This document shows positions 26,534-35,469 of a stretch of 64,000 bases of DNA, in pieces. Origin of the DNA: Phycobacter sedimenti (lineage in GTDB: Bacteria > Pseudomonadota > Alphaproteobacteria > Rhodobacterales > Rhodobacteraceae); contig NZ_JBBVGR010000003.1 in NCBI RefSeq assembly GCF_038148855.1, forward strand, positions 1 through 64,000. Direction: 5' to 3'. Under the pieces are notes generated by a model. It made no database searches, had not been told where the DNA came from, and saw nothing but the letters and a program-made list of their open reading frames with translations. Positions within the stretch are counted from its first letter, which is position 1. Each line of letters begins with the position of its first letter. A program made the position numbers and the translations under genes.

Positions 26534-27259
26534 TTGACGCCAGTGACAGGACAGCCGTTGCAACCGGAAAAGAAGACCACCTATCAGGATGTACGGGACG
26601 AGGTCCTGCGCCGCATAAAGGGCCGGATCTGGGACCAGGGCAGCCTGTTGCCGACGGAGCAGGAGCTGTCCGAGGAATTCGGCTGCGCCCGCGCCACCGT
26701 CAACCGCGCCCTGCGGGAGTTGGCCGAGCGCGGGATCATCGACCGAAAGCGCAAAAGCGGCACACGCGTCGCGGTCGCTCCTGTGAAACAGGCCCGGCTG
26801 GAAATCAGCGTCACGCGGCAGCAGGTCGAAGAGATGAACGCGGCCTACCGCTACAGGCTGGTGAACCGCGAGATCGTGGCCGCCCCCGATTGGCTGGCCG
26901 CCCAAATGGGCTTGCCTGCGGAGACTAAAGTTCTGCACCTCACATGTATGCATTACGCGGACAATCGCCCATTCCAGCACGAGAACCGCTGGATCAACAT
27001 CAAGGCCGTCCCCGACATCGCCGAGGCAGACTTCAATGACACCGGCCCAAACGAATGGCTGCTGGCGCGGGTACCCTTTTCGGATGCCGAAATAACCCTG
27101 TCTTCGGTCGCCGCAGAGACCGAGATCGCCGCCTTTCTTGGTGTCCAAGAGGGTGCGCCGCTGTTTCAGATGGAGCGCAGCACCTGGTTTCAAGCGCAGC
27201 CCGTTACCTATGTTAGGCTTCACTTCCATTCAGGCTACAGGATGCACACGCGATACTGA
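26534..27259 (+). CDS. hutC: Histidine utilisation repressor, GntR/UTRA family
   Basis: A 241-residue regulator with an N-terminal winged helix (about 14-80; GSLLPTEQELSEEFGCARATVNRALRELAERGII split over the wing) and a C-terminal UTRA ligand domain (about 100-238) that senses urocanate in HutC proteins. It lies downstream of hutF, and the palindromes at 25071-25103 are its likely targets. Confidence 0.93.
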   Translation: MTPVTGQPLQPEKKTTYQDVRDEVLRRIKGRIWDQGSLLPTEQELSEEFGCARATVNRALRELAERGIIDRKRKSGTRVAVAPVKQARLEISVTRQQVEEMNAAYRYRLVNREIVAAPDWLAAQMGLPAETKVLHLTCMHYADNRPFQHENRWINIKAVPDIAEADFNDTGPNEWLLARVPFSDAEITLSSVAAETEIAAFLGVQEGAPLFQMERSTWFQAQPVTYVRLHFHSGYRMHTRY

Positions 27260-27366
27260 CGTTCACACTGGCAATACAGCCAGCACCCCTCACCTCTGGG
27301 TGCAGCCGTTTTCCAGCGCGCGCTAAACCGATTGACCGCAAGACCGCGCAAGCGTAATTGCGGCCC

Positions 27367-27714
27367 ATGGAAAAGAAGAAACCCTCTCGCCAGCAGGTCT
27401 ACACACTCTTGGTTCAGATCGGACGCAAAGAGGGCGATGGCCTGCCAGATGGCGCAACAGGCGCAGCACTGATGATCTATGCCTCGGGCGTGGACGAAGC
27501 GGAAGCGGTACGCGAGACGGTCGCAATCCTGAAACAGGCGGATACCGCCCCATTGGATGTGACCGGCTATGGTACGCTGGAGGAACGCGAGGCCGAAGGG
27601 CATGAGATCGGGGACGAAGAACGCGATCTCATGCAGCGCGCCTTGGCGGAAAACGCCGTTATCGTGGCGCAGATGACGCCCTTCTTTGACGGCGACGAAG
27701 CCACGATTCACTGA
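27367..27714 (+). CDS. Conserved hypothetical protein
   Basis: A 115-residue, acidic soluble protein of unrecognised family. It has no signal peptide. The C-terminal half is rich in Glu/Asp (LEEREAEGHEIGDEERD). The ATG at 27367 is preferred over a TTG nine bases upstream. It is convergent with the receptor-channel gene; no function can be assigned. Confidence 0.6.
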   Translation: MEKKKPSRQQVYTLLVQIGRKEGDGLPDGATGAALMIYASGVDEAEAVRETVAILKQADTAPLDVTGYGTLEEREAEGHEIGDEERDLMQRALAENAVIVAQMTPFFDGDEATIH

Positions 27715-27735
27715 CCGATTTGCGGATTTCCGGCC

Positions 27736-28818
27736 TTACTTGGTGTTGCCGAACCAGTGCTTGTAGATCTGATCGTAGGTGCCGTCTTCCTGGATCGCCA
27801 ACAATGCGCGGTTCACCTCTTCGGTATGAGGTGAGCCTTGCGGGAACAAGAGCCCATAGTTCTCACGCAGGAAGGAAGCCCCGATGGTCCGTCCGTGCGC
27901 CTCTCCCTCGTGGTTGACGTAGTAGTTCAGGACAGGCGCGTCAAAGACAACCGCATCGATGTCGCCTTCCTCGAAGGCTTCGATCAACTCAGACAACCCA
28001 GCGAAGTCGTAAAAGTCGATGTCCCGCCGCTGCAGGAAACCGGACGCGGTCGAACCTGTGATCGTACCCACGCGCTGACCGTATAGATCGTTGACGGAAT
28101 TCACCTTTCCGGTGATCGCCTCCACAGTCATGGCTGTGGTGATCTTTGCCACGAAGATCGAGACGACAAACAGCGAGGAAATCACCAGGAGCACGCCGAA
28201 CATACGCCCTATGGGCGTGCGCGGGACGCGTTCTTCAAAGCCGCCATTCACAACCAGGTTCAAGGCCCACCAGAAGGATGGAAACCAGGCCTCGTTCAGG
28301 GGGCGGTCGAAATAGGGCTGGGCACGGCGCTCAAATACCCACATCAGCATGCCGCCGCCAAAAAGCACGATAAAAGCAAGTCCGATAGCGGCCGCCAGAT
28401 CCCAGGACAACATGGCCCGGAGCAGCGACGGCGGGCGCACATCATCGGCATGGACCATGATCTGCAAACCGCTTTCGAACACCGGCTGGCTGAAGTCCAT
28501 CTCGGTCTCACGCGCCGCCGTGATCGAGATATTGGCCGCTGCCATGTCGGCCGTGCCGCTGCGCACACCCTCGAGCATCTCCCCGAATGTGTCGGTTCGG
28601 TTGATCTCGTAGGCCCAGCCAAGACGCTTGGCCAGAGCATCGACCAGATCAATGGAAAACCCGGTATCCCTGCCATTTTCGACCATGGAAAACGGCGGGC
28701 GGGTCACGGTGTTGACCGTCAGCGTCTGCGCCGCGATCGTCTGCGCCCATAGCATGAGCACCATCATCATGGAAAAGCGAAAGAAGCGCACGTTCGACCT
28801 GGGCCCGTTGTTTGGCAA
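27736..28818 (-). CDS. Prokaryotic ionotropic-glutamate-receptor-like channel
   Basis: A 360-residue protein with receptor order S1-TM1-pore-TM2-S2. A signal anchor (11-31) precedes lobe S1 (32-135), which has the ligand-carboxylate Arg103 in ITAARETEMDFSQP as in iGluRs and amino-acid binding proteins. TM1 spans about 138-161, the pore loop 178-198, TM2 203-230 and S2 245-358, with the conserved Asp293 in VVFDAP. The pore has VVNGGFEERVP instead of the TVGYG filter of GluR0-type channels and reads more like animal receptors. It is likely an inner-membrane, amino-acid-gated channel; ion selectivity is unknown. Misannotation as a plain ABC binding protein is easy. Confidence 0.8.
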   Translation of the reverse strand: MPNNGPRSNVRFFRFSMMMVLMLWAQTIAAQTLTVNTVTRPPFSMVENGRDTGFSIDLVDALAKRLGWAYEINRTDTFGEMLEGVRSGTADMAAANISITAARETEMDFSQPVFESGLQIMVHADDVRPPSLLRAMLSWDLAAAIGLAFIVLFGGGMLMWVFERRAQPYFDRPLNEAWFPSFWWALNLVVNGGFEERVPRTPIGRMFGVLLVISSLFVVSIFVAKITTAMTVEAITGKVNSVNDLYGQRVGTITGSTASGFLQRRDIDFYDFAGLSELIEAFEEGDIDAVVFDAPVLNYYVNHEGEAHGRTIGASFLRENYGLLFPQGSPHTEEVNRALLAIQEDGTYDQIYKHWFGNTK

Positions 28819-28937
28819 ATCAGAAAGGTCTTAGGCGCTCAGGGTGCTTCACGCAAGCTTGATCACCCTTCGCTCCCCCGGCGCGTGTCCGATCGTGTCA
28901 CAGCCGCACATCCTGTCATGCTCAGGCATGCCGGGAA

Positions 28938-30509
28938 TCAATTCATATGCACAGCAGAAAGCAGTCGTCCCTCGGCCCCCGACAGGGTGCGCCGCGCAGC
29001 CGGTCCGTACCCGCCCCCCGTGTCAGGGTCCAGTTCAGGGAACAATGTGCAGATTTCCTCAAGCACCTGCCGTTCAAACAGATCCTTGATCTGTGGTCCC
29101 GGCAGGAAACTCTCGCTTGGCAGATCCTCCGAGTAGACGATCTGGTGGCGATCAAACATCAGGTGAACGTAACGCACCTCGGGGCAGGACCGCCTGCGTA
29201 CCGTGCAGTCATTGATCAGATCACGAGCCGCGACCAACACTTCCGCCTCGGCAAACAACAGCTCGGCCAGTGCGCCCCGCACCAGCACACGATGCTGCGG
29301 TGAAACTTCCAAGTCCCCATGCGCCCCGAACGTTCCGGCAGCAATATGGACGGGGGCAAAATCCCCCACTCCCGCAACGGCGCGCGACCCGATCCAGCGC
29401 AACGGCTGCGGTCCCTCATCACGGGTCATCACCAGATCTCCCGGCTTGAGGGTCTCAACCGGAACATCGCCCTGCGGCGTGCGGATCATGGTTCCGGCCA
29501 CGAAACAGGGTATCGATGTGGCATTGACCAGGCCGGTATCCGAGATCTTTCCATCGCTGACCGTGTAACTGAACGCAAAGTCCTCAACATCACCGTCCCC
29601 CGTCAGGGTGAGCGTGCCGTCGGCGTTCAGGGTGACCTCTTGCCCGGTATCAAGCGTCAGCACCGACCCGGGCGCGACCTCAAGCCCGTTGAGATGGGTA
29701 ATCGACAAAGGCCCGCCCGCATCACTCAGATCATTGTCCAGAACATCGATCGTCTTGCTGCCACTGGGCTGCACGTGAACCATGTCGGTCTGCGCCACGA
29801 GGCTGGTCTGAATGGAGTCCCCGGCAATCAGAAGGTTACTGTCGTAGACACTGTCCCCGACATCCGCGATGCCGATCCGCAGGGTGTTCACCTCATCCGG
29901 GTTGACGTGCATGGTCAGCGTCATCGTGACGGTCAGCCCGTCCATCTCGGTGTTGTAGGCATCTCCGGTGTTGTCGAGGTAGAAATTCTGGTTCCGCGTG
30001 GCACTTACATTGTCCGGTGTCGCCGTTCCGCTTCCCAGTTCCAGCTGCACCTGCTCGCCATTGACCCAGACGGACACGACATCCTGATAGACCGAGTTCT
30101 GGTACTCAGGGAACTCTTCCGAGGAAAAGATGAACTGCATGGTCATCACGTCGGCATCCGGGATGAAGCTTACATCCAGATATGAGGCATCAAAGGTGCC
30201 CGCCCCCGCAGCAGCATCGAAATCGGCATTGCCATCCGCGCCACCGGTATCGGTCGAGCGGCTCTCGGACTGGTTCGCCTCGCCACTGGCGTTGGTGTAA
30301 TCATCGGCGCGGCCTGTCGACAGGATGACACCAGTGTCTGCGGGCGTAGCACCCGGTGCGATCGCATCCCCGCCGGAATAGATGCCCGAGGCGCTGCCGT
30401 CACCAGAGTAGCTGGCGCTCACCACCGTGACACCGGGGCCAAATATCTCCTCGGCCATCTGTTCGGCCGATGCACTCAGATTGTAGTTCAGATCAGACGC
30501 CGCAACCAT
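28938..30509 (-). CDS. Choice-of-anchor-L / Hint-domain secreted protein
   Basis: A 523-residue protein. Domains: an N-terminal choice-of-anchor-L region (about 5-235; QFIFSSEEFPEYQN), a cadherin-like/Big segment (about 245-330; LTGDGDVEDFAFSYTVSDG) and a Hedgehog/intein (Hint) domain. The Hint domain starts at Cys335 (IPCFVAGTMIRTPQGD) and includes SPQHRVLV. There is no Sec signal; such proteins usually leave by type I secretion. The Hint domain may self-cleave, but no extein follows. The ATG at 30509 has AGGGTGGGG upstream; ten more codons are open. Confidence 0.82.
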   Translation of the reverse strand: MVAASDLNYNLSASAEQMAEEIFGPGVTVVSASYSGDGSASGIYSGGDAIAPGATPADTGVILSTGRADDYTNASGEANQSESRSTDTGGADGNADFDAAAGAGTFDASYLDVSFIPDADVMTMQFIFSSEEFPEYQNSVYQDVVSVWVNGEQVQLELGSGTATPDNVSATRNQNFYLDNTGDAYNTEMDGLTVTMTLTMHVNPDEVNTLRIGIADVGDSVYDSNLLIAGDSIQTSLVAQTDMVHVQPSGSKTIDVLDNDLSDAGGPLSITHLNGLEVAPGSVLTLDTGQEVTLNADGTLTLTGDGDVEDFAFSYTVSDGKISDTGLVNATSIPCFVAGTMIRTPQGDVPVETLKPGDLVMTRDEGPQPLRWIGSRAVAGVGDFAPVHIAAGTFGAHGDLEVSPQHRVLVRGALAELLFAEAEVLVAARDLINDCTVRRRSCPEVRYVHLMFDRHQIVYSEDLPSESFLPGPQIKDLFERQVLEEICTLFPELDPDTGGGYGPAARRTLSGAEGRLLSAVHMN

Positions 30510-30850
30510 GACTGCCCCACCCTTTTGCCAACAAGGCAAAGCGATCCCGGCCCAGTCGCAGCGATGCCGCCGCGCCAGAGTTTCGCCCGTCTCTCAAGGG
30601 GGGATGGGTGCTTTTGAAAAGACCCGCACCGTGCTGCTCGTGCACGGACGGGATGCCTTGCATTCATTATAGTTAACGGTGTGTTAACATGATTCCTTTC
30701 ACGAGTCCCCTCCCGCAAAGGCGGATCACGAAATGACCTTTGACACGCCACATTTCGAACGGGCCTGCCCGATTTCTGCCACGCCCCGGTTTGCACCCTG
30801 ATTGGATCCGCGCTAGGCCATACGCACCCAAGATTTCAGGAGCCTGCCAG
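30510..30850. promoter_or_regulatory. Intergenic region with CtrA box
   Basis: This 341-nt gap separates the Hint-domain gene (minus) and dapE (plus). It contains TTAACggtgtgTTAAC at 30673-30688, a perfect TTAA-N7-TTAA CtrA-type site about 164 nt from each start codon. A small CCGTGC/GCACGG hairpin lies near 30630-30650. No reading frame in it looks coding, apart from an in-frame upstream extension of dapE that lacks a ribosome site. Confidence 0.65.
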
Positions 30851-31996
30851 ATGACCCCGACCGATCCCGCTCGCCTCACCGCCGATCTGATCCGCTGTCC
30901 TTCGGTCACACCCGAGGAAGGTGGCGCACTGGCGTTGCTGGACAAGGTACTGAGCGCGGCAGGCTTTGACTGTGCGCGGGTCGACCGGAATGGAACGCCA
31001 AACCTTTTTGCGCGCTGGGGCACCAAGGGACATGCCCGCACGTTTGGGTTCAACGGACATACCGATGTGGTCCCGGTAGGCGATGCCGATGCCTGGACCG
31101 TCGATCCCTTTGGCGCCGAGGAAAAGGACGGCATCCTATTTGGTCGCGGGGCCACCGACATGAAATCGGGCGTAGCGGCCTTCGCCGCAGCCGCCATCGA
31201 TTTCGTTCAAACCACCCCGCCGGATGGTGCCGTGATCCTGACCATAACCGGCGACGAGGAAGGCGATGCACTGGATGGCACCACCGCGCTGCTCGACTAT
31301 ATGGAGGATCAAGGCGAAGCCATGTCCGTCTGCCTCGTGGGGGAACCCACCTGCCCCAACACCATGGGCGAGATGATCAAGATCGGGCGCCGTGGATCGC
31401 TGTCAGCCTGGTTCACGGTTACCGGAAAACAGGGTCATTCGGCCTACCCGCACCGCGCAAACAACCCGCTGAACGCCATGGCGCGGCTGATGGACCGCCT
31501 CGCCAGTCATGAACTCGATCAGGGCACCGAACACTTTGATGCCTCCACCCTGGCCGTCGTTACCATCGACACCGGCAACCCCGCGACCAACGTGATCCCG
31601 GCGCAAAGCCGCGCCACGGTAAACATCCGCTTCAACGACACCCACACGGGTGCCAGCCTGACCGAGTGGCTGCGCGCCGAGGCCGAGAAGATCGAAGCCG
31701 AATTCGGCACCACTGTGGAGATGAAGGTCAAGATTTCCGGCGAAAGCTTCATCACACCCCCGGGTGCCCTGTCTGATCTGGTCTCGAAGGCGGTTGAGGC
31801 GGAAACCGGTATCACACCCGAGCTTTCGACGACCGGCGGCACCTCGGACGCGCGGTTCGTCAAAAGTCATTGCCCAGTGGTGGAATTCGGCCTTGTGGGC
31901 AAGACCATGCATCAGGTCGATGAATGCGTCGAGGTTGCGCAGATCCATCAGCTCAAGGCGATCTATTCCCGTATCCTGAAAGACTATTTTGCATGA
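30851..31996 (+). CDS. dapE: Succinyl-diaminopimelate desuccinylase
   Basis: M20-family zinc peptidase-like enzyme that removes succinate from N-succinyl-LL-diaminopimelate in lysine and murein precursor synthesis. The product has 381 residues with the zinc site GFNGHTDVVPVG, the RGATDMKSG motif, the catalytic TGDEEGDA and the dimerisation-domain GRRGSLSAWFTVTGKQGHSAYPHRANNP block (interrupted here). The ATG at 30851 follows a CAGGAGCC ribosome site. It overlaps the GNAT gene by 4 nt. Confidence 0.97.
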   Translation: MTPTDPARLTADLIRCPSVTPEEGGALALLDKVLSAAGFDCARVDRNGTPNLFARWGTKGHARTFGFNGHTDVVPVGDADAWTVDPFGAEEKDGILFGRGATDMKSGVAAFAAAAIDFVQTTPPDGAVILTITGDEEGDALDGTTALLDYMEDQGEAMSVCLVGEPTCPNTMGEMIKIGRRGSLSAWFTVTGKQGHSAYPHRANNPLNAMARLMDRLASHELDQGTEHFDASTLAVVTIDTGNPATNVIPAQSRATVNIRFNDTHTGASLTEWLRAEAEKIEAEFGTTVEMKVKISGESFITPPGALSDLVSKAVEAETGITPELSTTGGTSDARFVKSHCPVVEFGLVGKTMHQVDECVEVAQIHQLKAIYSRILKDYFA

Positions 31997-32415
31997 GCGT
32001 CGAGATTACGGTCACCGAGGATCGCGAAACCTGTTTCCGCCTGCGCTTCGAGGTCTTTGTCGACGAACAGGACGTGCCGGTTGAGGAAGAGATCGACGCG
32101 CTGGACGATGTGGCAACGCACCTGCTGGCCACGCAAGATGGCCAGCCCATCGGCACTGCCCGCATCGTCTTTGACGGGGCGACGGCCAAGATCGGCCGCG
32201 TCTGCGTCACCAAAGTCGGCCGGGGCACCGGGCTTGGCAAGGCCCTGATCGAAAAAGCGGTTCATATCGCCCGAGACACACCGGGCGTCACCCACGCCAA
32301 GCTTGGCGCGCAGGTGCAGGCGCTTGGGTTTTATGAAAAGCTGGGTTTTGCAGCCTTCGGACCAGTCTATGACGATGCCGGGATCGACCACCGCGACATG
32401 GCGCTTGAGCTGTGA
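31993..32415 (+). CDS. GNAT-family N-acetyltransferase
   Basis: A 140-residue single-domain acetyltransferase of the ElaA/YjcF-like branch. It shows the N-terminal CFRLRFEVFVDEQDVP, the acetyl-CoA-binding RVCVTKVGRGTGLGKALI (Q/RxxGxG/A pattern) and QVQALGFYEKLGF. The substrate is unknown. It starts inside the dapE stop (ATGA) and its own stop overlaps the next start (GTGA), so the three genes are translated as one coupled unit. Confidence 0.88.
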   Translation: MSVEITVTEDRETCFRLRFEVFVDEQDVPVEEEIDALDDVATHLLATQDGQPIGTARIVFDGATAKIGRVCVTKVGRGTGLGKALIEKAVHIARDTPGVTHAKLGAQVQALGFYEKLGFAAFGPVYDDAGIDHRDMALEL

Positions 32416-33002
32416 GACAGCGCCCTACCCTTGTCATCATGATCAAGGAGCCGCGCCCCGGACGGGTCAAGACGCGGCTTGCGCAGGGCATCGGAACGAT
32501 CCCTGCAACCTGGTGGTTTCGCCACCAATCCGCCCGCCTTGTCCGATGCTTACGCGATCCACGCTGGCAGATCGTTCTCGCGGTTGCCCCCGATCGGGCC
32601 GTCACCTCACCCATGTTTCCTGTGGATCTGCCGCGCCTGCCACAAGGCGGCGGAGACCTCGGACAGCGGATGAAACGGATGCTCAGAGCCGCCGCTCCCT
32701 ATGGACCGGTCTGCCTGATCGGGGCAGATATCCCCGGCATCACCCGCGCGCATATCGCTCGCGCCTTTTCCGCGCTTGGGACCAGCGAGGCTGTGTTTGG
32801 CCCGGCCACGGATGGCGGCTATTGGCTGGTAGGAGCAAAGCACCCTTCCCGGCTGCCGCAGAGCCTCTTTCAAGGGGTGCGCTGGTCCAGCGCACATGCG
32901 CTCGCTGATTCTGTCGCTACCCTGCCCGGCTTCCGCATTGCGTGCACCGATACTCTGCAAGACATCGACACAGCGGCAGATCTGCGCCAAAGCGCAGCCT
33001 GA
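32412..33002 (+). CDS. DUF2064 / TIGR04282-type glycosyltransferase-like protein
   Basis: A 196-residue protein of the DUF2064 family (nucleotidyl/glycosyltransferase-A fold). The conserved KEPRPGRVKTRLA N-terminal motif, LIGADIPGI and GPATDGGYWLVG are all present. Relatives are annotated as arsenosugar-synthesis glycosyltransferases, but no arsenic gene is near. The GTG at 32412 is chosen because the family motif begins some 12 residues in and the codon overlaps the previous stop; an internal ATG at 32442 would cut the first strand. Confidence 0.78.
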   Translation: MRQRPTLVIMIKEPRPGRVKTRLAQGIGTIPATWWFRHQSARLVRCLRDPRWQIVLAVAPDRAVTSPMFPVDLPRLPQGGGDLGQRMKRMLRAAAPYGPVCLIGADIPGITRAHIARAFSALGTSEAVFGPATDGGYWLVGAKHPSRLPQSLFQGVRWSSAHALADSVATLPGFRIACTDTLQDIDTAADLRQSAA

Positions 33003-33053
33003 AGACCTCTTTTTCACGATGACCTTGCCCGCGTGCCGTGATACGCGGGATTT

Positions 33054-35336
33054 ATGACCCGTATCCCTTCCAAGGCCGAAATCCTCGACTGGATTTCCGC
33101 CCACCCGACCCAGACATCGAAACGCGACATCGCCAAGGCCTTTGGTATCAAGGGGGCCGACCGCATCGACCTCAAGCGCGTGCTGAAGGAGCTGGAGGAG
33201 GAAGGGCACCTGCAAAAGCGCAAGAAAACCTATAGCGACCCGGATCAACTGCCGCCCGTCACCATTCTGACGGTGAAGCGCTCGGACCGGGACGGTGATC
33301 TTTATGGCCGCCCGCTGGAATGGCACGGCGAGGGGATAGAGCCGATCATTCTACTGGTTCTGCGGGCGTCGGACCCTGCTCTGGGCGAAGGGGACCGTAT
33401 CCTTGCGCGTCTTTCCGCCGTCAAAGGCGATGATCACAACTACGAGGCCCGCCTGATCCGCCGCATCGGCACCAACCCGAAACGGGTTCTTGGCGTCTTT
33501 CGCACCGGGGCCGAAGGCGGGCGTATCGTGCCCATCGACAAAAGCGCCTCGACCGAGTGGATGGTGCCGACGGATGCCACAAACGGTGCCAAGGACGGCG
33601 AACTGGTCGAAGCCGAACAGGCCGGACCAAAGGCGCGCATGGGCCTGCCCCGCGCCCGCATCGTCGAACGTCTTGGCGATCCGTCGGCGCCCAAGGCAGT
33701 GTCGCTTATTGCCATCCACCAGCACGGCATTCCCGATCAGTTCCCCGATCAGGTCATGGCCGAGGCGGACGCCGCCAAACCCATCGGCCTCAAGGGGCGC
33801 GAAGATCTGCGCGACCTGCCCCTGATCACCATCGACCCCGTCGATGCGCGCGACCGCGACGATGCCTGTTTTGCCGAAGCAGATACCGATCCCGACAACC
33901 CGGGTGGCCATGTGATCTGGGTCGCCATCGCGGATGTGGCCGCCTATGTGCGCCCTGGCACGGCGCTGGACCGCGAGGCGCGCAAGCGCGGCAATTCCAG
34001 CTATTTCCCCGACCGTGTTGTGCCGATGCTGCCGGACCGCCTGTCGGGCGATCTGTGCTCGCTGCATGAAAACGTCCCGCGCGCCTCGGTGGTCGTGCGG
34101 ATGCAGATCGATGCCGAAGGCAACAAGATTTCCCACCGTTTCATGCGGGCCCTGATCAACTCCAGTGCAGCACTCAGCTATCAGGAGGTGCAAGACGCCA
34201 TGGACGGGCGCCCCAGCGAGAAAACCGCCCCCCTGCTCGATGACGTAATCAAGCCGCTTTATGCCGCCTACCGCGCCCTGACCAAGGCTCGTACCGCGCG
34301 GCAGCCTCTGGATCTGGACCTACCGGAGCGACGCATCGTTCTGGATGACGACGGCCATGTCGCCTCGGTCAACTTCCGCGATCGCCTGGATGCCCACCGG
34401 CTGATCGAAGAGTTCATGGTGCTGGCCAATGTCGCGGCAGCTGAGACACTTATCCAGAAGCGCACACCATTGGTCTTCCGCGTCCACGAAGAACCCGCGC
34501 CGGACAAGCTGGACGCCCTGCGAGACACGGCTCAGGCGGCAGGGCTGACCCTAGCCAAGGGTCAGGTTCTGCAGACCCGGCACCTCAATGCACTGCTGAA
34601 TGCCGCTGCCGGGACGGATGACGCCGAGTTGATCAACATCTCCACCCTGCGGTCGATGCAGCAGGCCTATTACAACCCGGAGAACTTTGGTCATTTCGGC
34701 CTTGCGTTGCGCAACTATGCGCATTTCACCTCGCCCATCCGCCGCTATGCGGACCTGATCGTGCACCGCGCGCTGATCACCGCCCATGGCTGGGGGCCGG
34801 ACAAGGGCAAGGACGGTCTCACACCCGATGAGATCGAGCGGTTGGACGATACCGCCACCCATATCTCCGAGACCGAGCGCCGCTCGATGATTGCAGAGCG
34901 AGACACCACGGACCGCTACCTGGCTGCCTATCTGTCGGAACGTGTAGGCAACGAATTCACCGGGCGGATCAGTGGTATGGCGCGCTTTGGCGCCTTCGTG
35001 AAACTGGATGAGACCGGCGCCGACGGGCTGGTGCCGGTGCGCACCATCGGGCGTGAATTCTTCCATTTCGACGCCGAGGCCGGAACTCTGATGGGCGCCG
35101 ATACCGGGTTTACACTGGCGATCGGACAGAGGGTTACCGTACGCCTGACCCAGGCCGCGCCGGTCACTGGTGGGCTTGAACTGGAACTTCTATCGGTCGA
35201 GGATGCAACGATCCCCACCGGCGGCGGACGCGGACGGCGCAGCCCGGCGGGGCGCACCGTCAAACGCAAGGCCGCCAAATCAAAGCAAAAGGCCGCCAAG
35301 ACCAAACGCAAGGTCGAGCGCAAACGCCGCAAGTAA
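33054..35336 (+). CDS. rnr: Ribonuclease R
   Basis: Processive 3'-5' exoribonuclease that degrades structured RNA. The 760 residues comprise an N-terminal winged-helix (about 3-60), cold-shock/OB domains (about 60-230), an RNB catalytic domain (about 250-570) with DPVDARDRDDACFAE acidic motif (DxxDxxDD), an S1 domain (about 620-700) and a lysine-rich tail of about 45 residues. The tail, rich in KRKAAKSK-type repeats, probably binds RNA or ribosomes. It is a single gene 51 nt after the DUF2064 gene. Confidence 0.96.
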   Translation: MTRIPSKAEILDWISAHPTQTSKRDIAKAFGIKGADRIDLKRVLKELEEEGHLQKRKKTYSDPDQLPPVTILTVKRSDRDGDLYGRPLEWHGEGIEPIILLVLRASDPALGEGDRILARLSAVKGDDHNYEARLIRRIGTNPKRVLGVFRTGAEGGRIVPIDKSASTEWMVPTDATNGAKDGELVEAEQAGPKARMGLPRARIVERLGDPSAPKAVSLIAIHQHGIPDQFPDQVMAEADAAKPIGLKGREDLRDLPLITIDPVDARDRDDACFAEADTDPDNPGGHVIWVAIADVAAYVRPGTALDREARKRGNSSYFPDRVVPMLPDRLSGDLCSLHENVPRASVVVRMQIDAEGNKISHRFMRALINSSAALSYQEVQDAMDGRPSEKTAPLLDDVIKPLYAAYRALTKARTARQPLDLDLPERRIVLDDDGHVASVNFRDRLDAHRLIEEFMVLANVAAAETLIQKRTPLVFRVHEEPAPDKLDALRDTAQAAGLTLAKGQVLQTRHLNALLNAAAGTDDAELINISTLRSMQQAYYNPENFGHFGLALRNYAHFTSPIRRYADLIVHRALITAHGWGPDKGKDGLTPDEIERLDDTATHISETERRSMIAERDTTDRYLAAYLSERVGNEFTGRISGMARFGAFVKLDETGADGLVPVRTIGREFFHFDAEAGTLMGADTGFTLAIGQRVTVRLTQAAPVTGGLELELLSVEDATIPTGGGRGRRSPAGRTVKRKAAKSKQKAAKTKRKVERKRRK

Positions 35337-35469
35337 TCCTGCGTAAGGGGTACGCAAATGCAGGCGAGGCTTTGCCTGCCATGGACCGGTTTTTGGACCG
35401 CACCCTTTTGTGAAGGCACGCCAAAGGCTACATTCTGCATGAGCAGACAACACATAAGGTAACAGTCAC

